Part shown: positions 1 to 6,539 of the stretch, in pieces
Layout: the number at the start of each line of letters is the position of its first letter
Position numbering within the stretch: position 1 is the first letter of the stretch
Assembly (NCBI RefSeq): GCF_040829825.1
Contig: NZ_JBFOLH010000009.1
DNA from: Leadbetterella sp040829825
GTDB lineage: Bacteria > Bacteroidota > Bacteroidia > Cytophagales > Spirosomataceae
Strand: one strand, 5' to 3'
Length of the DNA stretch: 64,000 bases
The notes under the pieces: generated by a model
Database searches by the model: none
Seen by the model: only the letters and a program-made list of their open reading frames with translations
Told to the model about the DNA's origin: nothing
Program-made: the position numbers and the translations under genes

Positions 1-324
1 AATACATAAGAAAGAAAAAACCAAGAGCCAAATTCTCAATGGTTTACAAAAATCTATAGCTTAACTAAATGGCATTGATTGCCATATTGAAATTCACGAA
101 ACTTCTCTTGGTGGACATTTTGGTATATATATAGTTGGGATTTTGAAAATTATTTATTTGGTGGTCAGTTAGATTCGCTTTTGAAAAATTTTTACTACAA
201 GGAAATAGAAACATACCGATATTGTGCAGTAACTGAAGATGATGTTAAAAAGGTAACACATATATTATTACTGGTTTTTGATAATATCTTTGAAGAATTC
301 AAACGAATGCTTGAGAGTGGGTAG
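1..324 (+). pseudogene. Broken gene fragment, cut by the window edge
   Basis: The end of a gene reads open from about 121 to the TAG at 322-324 and finishes FDNIFEEFKRMLESG. The preceding part is in another frame: GIDCHIEIHETSLGGHFG is coded from 71, with a TAA at 62-64 just before it. The frame switch falls at the dinucleotide run tatatatata (124-133), a likely slippage site. The stop codon is followed at once by the boundary repeat that also follows the immunity-like gene ending at 3445, so by position this is probably a decayed immunity gene. I do not recognise the family. A sequencing slip in the TA run could explain one frameshift but not the upstream stop. Confidence 0.45.
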
Positions 325-487
325 TGTTTCAATTGTGTTGTTAATGCTTCAGAGAGGCCTACAAGACCGATTCCGGATTGAAAATCTAAAAAACTAAAGC
401 AACCTTCGGGTTGCTTTCTTTATTTTTGGGGTCTTAAAATGAAACAAAACTACGTATAGATTCCATGTGTATCAAAGGAGTTGGTGG
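325..487 (+). repeat. Cassette-boundary module, copy A (repeat-terminator-repeat)
   Basis: Starts directly after the upstream stop. A repeat of the form tgtttcaattgtgttg (325-347) is followed by a terminator (396-417) and a second repeat tgtatcaaaggagttgg (468-487). The first repeat reads C-F-N-C-V and the second C-I-K-G-V. Distances are 71 bases from repeat to terminator and 72 from terminator to repeat. Copy B at 3474-3638 has 70 and 72. A further single repeat tgtatcaaatgtgttgatgc lies at 568-587 and reads C-I-K-C-V-D-A-N. The module appears to mark borders between toxin/immunity cassettes. Confidence 0.6.
396..425 (+). terminator. Rho-independent terminator
   Basis: Stem AAAGCAACC / GGTTGCTTT (396-404 and 409-417) with a TTCG tetraloop, followed by the T-rich ctttattttt. 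The same design, with stem AAAGCAATC / GATTGCTTT, recurs at 3544-3575 in the second boundary module. Confidence 0.85.
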
Positions 488-721
488 AAGTCACTATTGT
501 TCCGTTTGTGATTTAAAACTAATCAAATATGGTTTTACGAGGGGAAGAAAACAGCGATATAAACAAATGTATCAAATGTGTTGATGCAAATTGAAGCAGA
601 TAATATTGTACTTAAATATTTTATGGAAAATACATATAAATCACCTAAAAGATGGGATGCCAAAAATGAATTGGAAAGTTTAAGTAAATTTAACCATTTA
701 GGATTAGATTTTTATAACTAG
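465..721 (+). pseudogene. Two overlapping short reading frames, toxin-tip remnants
   Basis: Frame one (465-584, 39 codons) begins MCIKGVGGSHYCSVCDLK and contains a C-x-x-C pair. Frame two (584-721, 45 codons) starts at the ATG that overlaps the first stop (TGATG), begins MQIEADNIVLKYF and ends NHLGLDFYN. The downstream frame is open through the boundary repeat as V-S-N-V-L before its ATG, as is the HEGLH gene at 3626, which hints that both are tips that were once joined to a larger protein. I recognise neither. They may be untranslated debris. Confidence 0.3.
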
Positions 722-757
722 ACCGGCTATAGAGAGCGTATCGCTGAAGCAGTAGGA

Positions 758-1287
758 ATGGATGTAGCAATATTGTACAACTGGAATGCATCTGTCGCTT
801 CATTAGAGAACGCCATAATGGAAAATCGATTAGAAAGCCCATTCCCCGATACTTTAGGGGATCTAGATAAAGTCAAAATAAAAGAGATAATTTGTAAAAT
901 AGAATCTGAGTTATTGCTGTACCTGATAACTTTTGATGAGTATAAAAAGAGTAAATACAAAATAAAGGCCAAAAGAGGTTTTGTAGAAATTGAGGGCCGA
1001 TATTGCCCGGTATTAATTAAACGAAATGGAGATATTGATTTAGGGCTTGTCCGCTATTTAGCCGGACGTTTAGCAGAAGGGAGGGGGTCAGCTCCTTACC
1101 TAATTGTGCAGAACGTAAAGCATTTGCCCAAATGGCAATGGCAGCCGGCGCAATAGGACTTGTTGGCAATGCATATGTGAGCTGGCAATCAGGGGGGTCG
1201 ACAATTGCTGCCCAAGCAGAAATATATTTAGCTCTTGTTGCGATAGAAGCTATATCTTTACAAATAATTCTAACATCAAACTGTTAA
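758..1287 (+). pseudogene. Frameshifted gene upstream of an immunity-like gene; unknown
   Basis: The first frame (758-1156) is open from just after the TAG at 719-721 and reads plausibly to about GLVRYLAGRLAEG. Around the G-rich run at 1079-1087 coding character seems to switch frame: the second frame continues AERKAFAQMAMAAGAIGLVG (from 1108) and stops at TAA 1285-1287. That stop overlaps the ATG of the next gene (TAATG). The second part has two hydrophobic, Gly/Ala-rich stretches that could be membrane segments. Position and coupling suggest a toxin-like partner of the following gene. The frameshift is inferred from coding character, not from a homologue; the first frame alone would be a 132-residue protein. 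Confidence 0.4.
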
Positions 1288-2138
1288 TGGAAGAAGAGAA
1301 AAAAAAATATCCGAGAATTTTTGACCCTGATTATATTCAAAAACAAATAGACGAAAAGGGGGTATTGTGGTGGGAAGAAGATAAAAATTACATTAAAGAT
1401 CTAATTGAATATCATACAAAATTCCCGGCGCCTAAATCCTTTTTGAAGGAATATTATCATAATAATAAGCATCTGAGTTTAATACACTTCGGCTGTTTTA
1501 TTGAGAAGATTGTGCCACTTTTAATTAAGAAAAAATACAGGTTGAGTTACGCAAGATCTTTTGGGAATAGTGAAGATATTGTTTACGAATATGATGAATC
1601 ATCCAGTGTGTCTATTCTTAAAAATGTTATTTATCAACTTAGACCTCATAGTCATGCCTATAAATTTGTCATGGCCTGGCTAGGTGAAAATGGTGAAGAA
1701 TTACATTTCTCTAAACTTCCTGAGTTAAACCTGCCTTTAGATCGATTTGTTATTGAACCACAAGAAGAGGGTACATTAGAAAGAATCAGAAAAGAGCTCA
1801 AAGGACTGAATTTGAAGCGACAGGAAAAGAAATATAAATTTAACTGGTATATGCCTTCTGATGGTCATGGTTTGGATATCCAGCTACTAGTTGAGCCTGT
1901 ATATTTGCGTGAAGATTTCGAAAAAGTTCCTGTCATTATTGGAGATGCTATTAATCAATATAATGAAGAGGCAGAGATGAAGAAGCATGGCCTTATTCAC
2001 TATATGTCTGATGCCACTCTAGAAGGCCAATATATTAAGGTTAATATTAATCTGGGAACAGGATATGACGGTGTCAGATACATATTGGAAGCATTGGATC
2101 AATCGGAGCTAGAAATCAGAAATGTGAGAATTTGGTAA
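1287..2138 (+). CDS. Hypothetical protein, candidate immunity protein
   Basis: A 283-residue soluble protein with no signal peptide or membrane segment, acidic and aromatic-rich, starting MEEEKKKYPRIFDPDYIQKQ. Its ATG overlaps the stop of the preceding reading frame (TAATG), so translation is probably coupled. It is followed by a strong terminator at 2172, closing the cassette. I cannot name a family. The candidate immunity role is inferred only from position, coupling and AT-rich composition, as with the pairs at 2643/2975 and 3626/3981. It is the longest intact gene of the island. Confidence 0.65.
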   Translation: MEEEKKKYPRIFDPDYIQKQIDEKGVLWWEEDKNYIKDLIEYHTKFPAPKSFLKEYYHNNKHLSLIHFGCFIEKIVPLLIKKKYRLSYARSFGNSEDIVYEYDESSSVSILKNVIYQLRPHSHAYKFVMAWLGENGEELHFSKLPELNLPLDRFVIEPQEEGTLERIRKELKGLNLKRQEKKYKFNWYMPSDGHGLDIQLLVEPVYLREDFEKVPVIIGDAINQYNEEAEMKKHGLIHYMSDATLEGQYIKVNINLGTGYDGVRYILEALDQSELEIRNVRIW

Positions 2139-2171
2139 TGTTGGCACCATTCATTAAACTGTGTAAGTTAG

Positions 2172-2206
2172 AAAATTAGTCGGGAGTATGCCCCGACTAA
2201 TTTTTT
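2172..2206 (+). terminator. Rho-independent terminator
   Basis: Stem AAATTAGTCGGG / CCCGACTAATTT around a short loop, ending in a run of T. It follows the stop at 2138 by 33 bases. Its sequence differs from the two terminators of the boundary modules. Confidence 0.85.
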
Positions 2207-2225
2207 GATAACTTTAAGATTTACT

Positions 2226-2432
2226 ATGGATAATCTACCCAAGAAATTTCTGGAGAGTGGTCTTTCGGATAATGTCAAAACCTATATGGGCCTGAGTGAT
2301 TTATTTAAGGCCTTGCACAGCAAAGCACTTGAATCGATGTTGGAAGGAGGGTTAGATGCTCATTTAGGATACGATAAGCATCAGAAAAGCAGCAATCCTA
2401 TCATCCGTTATTTTAACACCCGTTATTATTGA
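2226..2432 (+). pseudogene. IS256-family transposase, N-terminal stub
   Basis: From the ATG at 2226 the protein reads MDNLPKKFLESGL and contains LESMLEGGLDAHLGYDKH, the characteristic early motif of IS256/Mutator transposases (usually LEGELDAHLGYEK). Members of the family are about 400 residues; here similarity ends at about 2398 (SSNP), followed by unrelated residues and a stop. No catalytic DDE residues remain and I see no inverted repeats. The next 200 bases (2433-2642) hold nothing I recognise. It shows that a transposon once entered this island. Confidence 0.75.
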
Positions 2433-2642
2433 AAAAGGATGGTTCGAGAAGCGTTTACGTTGCCCTTTCCGCAATAGGCCTCCTTATGGCATGCCTTCGT
2501 TAACAGATTCCAGATTAGACGCTACCAGAAGGATAAATCATACTACGTGTAGGGGCCTTGGCAAAAATGGAAATTTTGCTGTCTACAAAGATTTTCTTAG
2601 GCTCTTTAAACAAATAATAAATATGCTATTATTGGACGTTCA

Positions 2643-2975
2643 ATGGGTAATGATAAAAATCCAGGAGTAAAAAAAGTTTATTCTGAATTATTATCGAAAA
2701 ATAAATTAGATGTTGAAATATTTGATTCCCCCGCATTGTCAGGTGTATGGAAGACAAAATTTGATGATGCATTAGTAGAGTTTAATGCTCTAACTAATCA
2801 TGGAGATATTAGATTATCTAATTCAGAAGTTATGAAGCTTAAAATGTATAAATTGAATAAAGAATGGGCTGAGCATATAAAAAATGAAGGATATACAATT
2901 CTGGATATGGGTGATTTTAATAACCTAGGGTTTAGTGTATTTTATTCAATGGAAAAAGCTACAATTTTTAAATAA
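2643..2975 (+). CDS. Putative displaced toxin C-terminal domain
   Basis: A 110-residue protein starting MGNDKNPGVKKVYSELL and ending FYSMEKATIFK. The frame is open a little further upstream (to the TAA at 2607-2609), where it reads YAIIGRSMGNDKN. This resembles the junction where polymorphic toxins change into a variable tip, so the gene is probably an orphan tip cut from its delivery protein. Its TAA overlaps the ATG of the next gene (TAATG, 2973-2977), the usual toxin-immunity arrangement. No catalytic motif is obvious. Function is inference from layout; whether it is translated from 2643 is uncertain. Confidence 0.55.
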   Translation: MGNDKNPGVKKVYSELLSKNKLDVEIFDSPALSGVWKTKFDDALVEFNALTNHGDIRLSNSEVMKLKMYKLNKEWAEHIKNEGYTILDMGDFNNLGFSVFYSMEKATIFK

Positions 2976-3445
2976 TGAGCCTAAATAAAATAAATATTGA
3001 ACAAATGGAAGTGATTTTAATAAATATTTTAAAGTCAGATATTATCTTGCAAAATTATACCTTTAAAGAAAGCATTGTTCGAAAACTTAGTTATCCTACA
3101 AAAATCAATGAATATTCTTTTTTCTTTTTTTCAAAAGAAGCCGAGAGAGAAATTGATATTAAACTCTTAGACTATTTTAGCTATCAGAAAATAATTGTTT
3201 GGATAAGAAATATCGGAGATTTAGAAACAGAAAAAATAGATATTGAGCAATATTATATTAGTTTCCTAAAGTTAAACAAAACAAAACATGTGTTAGTTTT
3301 TAAATCGAATACTGAAAAGCAATTAGAATTTAATATGAAAAAAATTTTTCAGTATCTAACTAATAATGGAAATGACAATATAAAAGCGGTTCTTAGCGGT
3401 AATGCTTGGATAAATATGCCATACGATTGGGAGCCTTATAAATAA
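2975..3445 (+). CDS. Hypothetical protein, putative cognate immunity protein
   Basis: A 156-residue, AT-rich, soluble protein starting MSLNKINIEQMEVILINILK and ending NMPYDWEPYK. The start overlaps the stop of the toxin-like gene by the TAATG form. It is followed after 28 bases by boundary module B. No known family recognised. The immunity role follows only from the tight pairing and the island context. Confidence 0.55.
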   Translation: MSLNKINIEQMEVILINILKSDIILQNYTFKESIVRKLSYPTKINEYSFFFFSKEAEREIDIKLLDYFSYQKIIVWIRNIGDLETEKIDIEQYYISFLKLNKTKHVLVFKSNTEKQLEFNMKKIFQYLTNNGNDNIKAVLSGNAWINMPYDWEPYK

Positions 3446-3473
3446 TCTCTTTGAGTTAAAAGAATAGGGGTAA

Positions 3474-3638
3474 TGTGTCAAGTGTGTTGCAATGTCCAGA
3501 GAGTCCTCCAAGATCGATTCCATTAGAAAAATACAAAAAAACTAAAGCAATCTGAAGATTGCTTTCTTTATTTTTGGCGCTTTACAAGAGACAGAATAGC
3601 ATAATGGCACCCAGGTGTATCAAATGTGTTGATAACGC
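3474..3638 (+). repeat. Cassette-boundary module, copy B (repeat-terminator-repeat)
   Basis: Same plan as copy A at 325-487. Repeat tgtgtcaagtgtgttg (3474-3496) reads C-V-K-C-V; the terminator is at 3544-3575; repeat tgtatcaaatgtgttgataac (3616-3638) reads C-I-K-C-V-D-N-A. The stretch between repeat and terminator is also related (ccagagag..cct, aaga..gattcc in both). The second repeat runs into the HEGLH gene, whose GTG start lies inside it. Confidence 0.6.
3544..3575 (+). terminator. Rho-independent terminator
   Basis: Stem AAAGCAATC / GATTGCTTT (3544-3552 and 3557-3565), loop TGAA, then ctttattttt. A sister of the terminator at 396. Confidence 0.85.
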
Positions 3639-3994
3639 TTCAAATTGATTTAAAGGTGATATATGCCCCTACAATAAGCAACCGTATAAAAACTCCATTA
3701 AATAACCCTGCCGATGTAAAAGTAACCTTGTTACATGAGGGATTGCATTTAAGAGAGAAAATTTATACAAATAATGATATAGATTTACCAGGAGTTGAGA
3801 AGTATCTTGGGATCTATCTTGTAAAATTTTCTTCTCAGTTTTATCCAATATCATCTTGGGATAACAAAAGTTTGACAAACCACAATATTCGAGTTTTACT
3901 TGCAAGAATTAAGGAATATTCGCCAACCCATTGGAATACACTTGTTAATGAATGGAAAAATAAATTTAAAAAAGTTGGATATGATATTTGGTAA
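3626..3994 (+). CDS. Putative metallopeptidase-type toxin tip (HEGLH)
   Basis: A 122-residue protein that can start at GTG 3626. Residues around 36-44 read TLLHEGLHLR, giving a HExxH zinc-peptidase signature, and the C-terminus is VNEWKNKFKKVGYDIW. A short HExxH domain with no signal peptide fits the metallopeptidase tips known from polymorphic toxins. The start lies inside a boundary repeat, so the original N-terminus was probably part of a larger protein. The next gene overlaps it by 14 bases. A third zinc ligand is not obvious, and activity is untested. Confidence 0.5.
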   Translation: MLITLQIDLKVIYAPTISNRIKTPLNNPADVKVTLLHEGLHLREKIYTNNDIDLPGVEKYLGIYLVKFSSQFYPISSWDNKSLTNHNIRVLLARIKEYSPTHWNTLVNEWKNKFKKVGYDIW

Positions 3995-4490
3995 AAGTAA
4001 CCGAGGTAAAACTAGCAAAATTTGCTTATGGTATTCAAAATCATTAGTGGCGATATTTTTCGTTACGTTTTCTTGTAATAACCTTGAAAAATCGCCGGAT
4101 ACTACTCAAATAGAGCGATTAGTACTTACCAAAAACGATCTAAATAATGGTTATCTATCCGTGGATACAGTGTTTATCAGAAGAAATAAAAAAGAAGATA
4201 GTTCATTAAATCCCTTAGTTGGAATAAAAGCTTTCTGGAAAAATAAGTACATATATTCACCATACTATTTTAATGATGATGCCGGTGTAATCTGGATTTT
4301 ACCTCACAATTTTTTTATTGACATGAGCGACAAGGATCTCCTTAATACGGACCTAACCCATGCATTTTTAAGTAAAGATTTTAAGCTAATCCTGATAATG
4401 GGAATGAATAACCAGGATCATAGTTTATTTATTGATAAAAATACACAAATTAAAGTCAATCATGAATTTGGAATTGATGATAATGAATAA
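3981..4490 (+). CDS. Putative lipoprotein, candidate immunity protein
   Basis: About 169 residues from the ATG at 3981, which overlaps the end of the HEGLH gene. The sequence SLVAIFFVTFSCNNLEKS (residues about 20-37) is a hydrophobic stretch ending in a lipobox-like cysteine, so the mature protein would be a membrane-anchored lipoprotein. The body contains DDAGVIWILPHNFF. No family recognised. A surface or periplasmic immunity protein against an envelope-targeted peptidase would fit, but this is inference from pairing. The signal starts unusually late, so a downstream start is possible. Confidence 0.5.
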   Translation: MIFGKSNRGKTSKICLWYSKSLVAIFFVTFSCNNLEKSPDTTQIERLVLTKNDLNNGYLSVDTVFIRRNKKEDSSLNPLVGIKAFWKNKYIYSPYYFNDDAGVIWILPHNFFIDMSDKDLLNTDLTHAFLSKDFKLILIMGMNNQDHSLFIDKNTQIKVNHEFGIDDNE

Positions 4491-4519
4491 TAATGAAGCC
4501 CGGTATAAATCTTAATTTA

Positions 4520-4620
4520 TTATGAAAGATCGAAATGGGCAATTGAAAATGATTCTATATTGAAACTGCCCTTTGGAAACGAATTGTTATATAACGATTA
4601 CAGCAAAAATCAGAAATACA
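4520..4620 (+). pseudogene. Gene remnant at the island border
   Basis: One frame reads KWAIENDSILKLPFGNELLY and continues NDYSKNQKYILS until it runs into the mntH 3' end at about 4621. There is no start or stop of its own. Base composition changes sharply here from AT-rich to balanced, so this is the likely right border of the foreign island. I do not recognise the fragment. Confidence 0.35.
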
Positions 4621-4622
4621 TC

Positions 4623-6509
4623 TTATCGTTCCGCCGGGATAACCAGTACCGGAACTTTCACCAGATGCCTCACCTGATTAATGGTGGCGCCGTAAAGCAG
4701 GTCTTTCAGTCCTTTGTGGCCGTGGGCACCCATGACCACCAGGTCGGCGCCTGATTCACGGACGATTCCGGCAATGCTGTCTGCAGCTTTTCCAAACCCG
4801 AGCCTGGCTTCCGCCCTGTACCCGTTCGCCTGCAGCTGCCGGGTGTATTCTTCCAGGAATTCGCGGTCTTTTACGGTTTCTTCATCTGCGCTGTCGTGAA
4901 AGTTGGAGCTGGCGGCCACACTTTCCACAATATGGATAAGCGTATACAGGCAATCTTTGCCCCCCTGGCTGATGGCGCGGTTAATCACTTTGTGATCCAG
5001 CTGCCCGAAATCAACGGTAACAGCGATTTTCCGGTAGGGCTCAAACGATTCCAGCTGCAAAGGTCCGGGCGTGTTGTGCGGCGTTACATCCCGGAAGGCC
5101 CGCCTGCTGAACAGCGGATAGAACGTGGTGTACGTAAGAAGTACCACAAACCCCGCTCCGCCTGCAATGATCAGCGCTTTCCAGTACATATTGTCGGAGG
5201 TACGAAAAAAGCCGGCAGCCTCTTCCACAATTAAACGGGTATTGAGATAAACCAGAACCACCGTTACTATCCAGGCCGATATTTTTACCCAGGGCCGGAT
5301 CACAAATACGCCCATGGTCTTTTTGTCGCTCACAAAATGAATGAGCGGGATCACCGCAAAGCCCAGCTGCATGCTGAGGATCACCTGGCTGAAGATCAGG
5401 AGACTGTCTACGTCATCCTCACCTTTAATCAGGATAATCAATGCCGCAGGTACAATGGCAAGCAAGCGGGTGATGAGCCTTCTTACCAGCGGGTTCATCC
5501 TGAACCGCAGGTAGCCTTCCATCACGATCTGCCCGGCAAGCGTACCCGTAACGGTGCTGCTTTGGCCTGCCGCAATAAGGGCTACGGCAAAGAGCTTGGC
5601 AGCAAACCCGCTGCCCAGGTGCTGGGGCAGCAGCTCATAGGCCTGCCTGATCTCGGCCACATCAGAGCGTCCCGTTTTAAAGAATACTGTAGCGGCGAGA
5701 ATGAGTATGGCGGCATTGACCAGTAAGGCCATGTTCAGCGCCACGGCGCTGTCCCAGAAGTTCAGCCGGAGGGCCTTCCGGATACCGGCCTCGTCGCGCT
5801 CGAATTTCCGGGTCTGCACCAGCGCAGAGTGCAGGTAAAGGTTATGGGGCATAACCGTTGCCCCGATGATACCGATGGCAATGTAGAGCGCCGTGTCGTT
5901 TTCAATGTGGGGTATCAGGCCGGTAAGCACATCGCCGGCATCGGGTTTCGCTACCAGGATCTGCACCAGGAACGACATGCCGATAATAAAAATCAACCCG
6001 ATAATGAAGGCCTCCAGTTTACGCATCCCCCATTTCTGGAGAACCATCAGGAGAAATGTGTCTAATGCCGTGACAAGAACACCCCAGATCAGGGGTATTC
6101 CTGTCAGCAGCTCAAGACCGATGGCCATACCCAGTATTTCGGCGAGGTCGGTGGCCGCAATGGCAATTTCAGCCAGGATATACAAAACAAAGTTGACCCT
6201 CCGGGGATAGGTCTCCCGGTTGGCCTGGGCCAGGTCGCGGTTCCTGACAATACCCAGCCTCGCCGACAGGCTCTGAAGCAATAAGGCCATGATGTTACTC
6301 ATCACCAGCACCCACAGCAAAGAGTAGCCGAAGCGGCTGCCGCCTGCCAGGTCTGTGGCCCAGTTACCGGGATCCATATACCCTACACTCACCAGGTAGG
6401 CCGGCCCGAAAAATGCCAGCGCCCTCCTCCACCTCGACCTGCCCGGCAAAGTGGTATCTACAGAATTGTGCACTTCGCTCAGGGAAGCTTCAGATCTGTT
6501 TTTAGCCAT
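4623..6509 (-). CDS. mntH: Nramp divalent metal transporter fused to a universal stress protein domain
   Basis: 628 residues. Residues 1-~460 are an Nramp proton-coupled Mn2+/Fe2+ importer of the inner membrane: the TM1 metal motif DPGN (D46, N49) and the TM6 motif MPHN are both intact, with about 11 membrane segments. Residues ~485-628 are a UspA-type domain ending MGAHGHKGLKDLLYGATINQ, the G-2x-G-9x-G pattern of ATP-binding Usp proteins. Usual MntH length is about 410-450, so the tail is a true fusion in one uninterrupted frame. It is the last gene of a possible three-gene leftward run, 30 bases after the GH3 gene. The cytosolic tail may sense nucleotide state and gate transport; that is inference. 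Confidence 0.93.
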   Translation of the reverse strand: MAKNRSEASLSEVHNSVDTTLPGRSRWRRALAFFGPAYLVSVGYMDPGNWATDLAGGSRFGYSLLWVLVMSNIMALLLQSLSARLGIVRNRDLAQANRETYPRRVNFVLYILAEIAIAATDLAEILGMAIGLELLTGIPLIWGVLVTALDTFLLMVLQKWGMRKLEAFIIGLIFIIGMSFLVQILVAKPDAGDVLTGLIPHIENDTALYIAIGIIGATVMPHNLYLHSALVQTRKFERDEAGIRKALRLNFWDSAVALNMALLVNAAILILAATVFFKTGRSDVAEIRQAYELLPQHLGSGFAAKLFAVALIAAGQSSTVTGTLAGQIVMEGYLRFRMNPLVRRLITRLLAIVPAALIILIKGEDDVDSLLIFSQVILSMQLGFAVIPLIHFVSDKKTMGVFVIRPWVKISAWIVTVVLVYLNTRLIVEEAAGFFRTSDNMYWKALIIAGGAGFVVLLTYTTFYPLFSRRAFRDVTPHNTPGPLQLESFEPYRKIAVTVDFGQLDHKVINRAISQGGKDCLYTLIHIVESVAASSNFHDSADEETVKDREFLEEYTRQLQANGYRAEARLGFGKAADSIAGIVRESGADLVVMGAHGHKGLKDLLYGATINQVRHLVKVPVLVIPAER

Positions 6510-6539
6510 ATTGTTCTGAACGTATTCCTTACGGAATTA

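Noticed and set aside
325..3638. CRISPR array
   Set aside because: The repeats here are few, far apart and unevenly spaced, with no cas genes; they are cassette-border modules.
4560..4754. Open frame crossing the island border into mntH
   Set aside because: The second half is antisense to the end of mntH; only the first ~60 bases are a plausible remnant.
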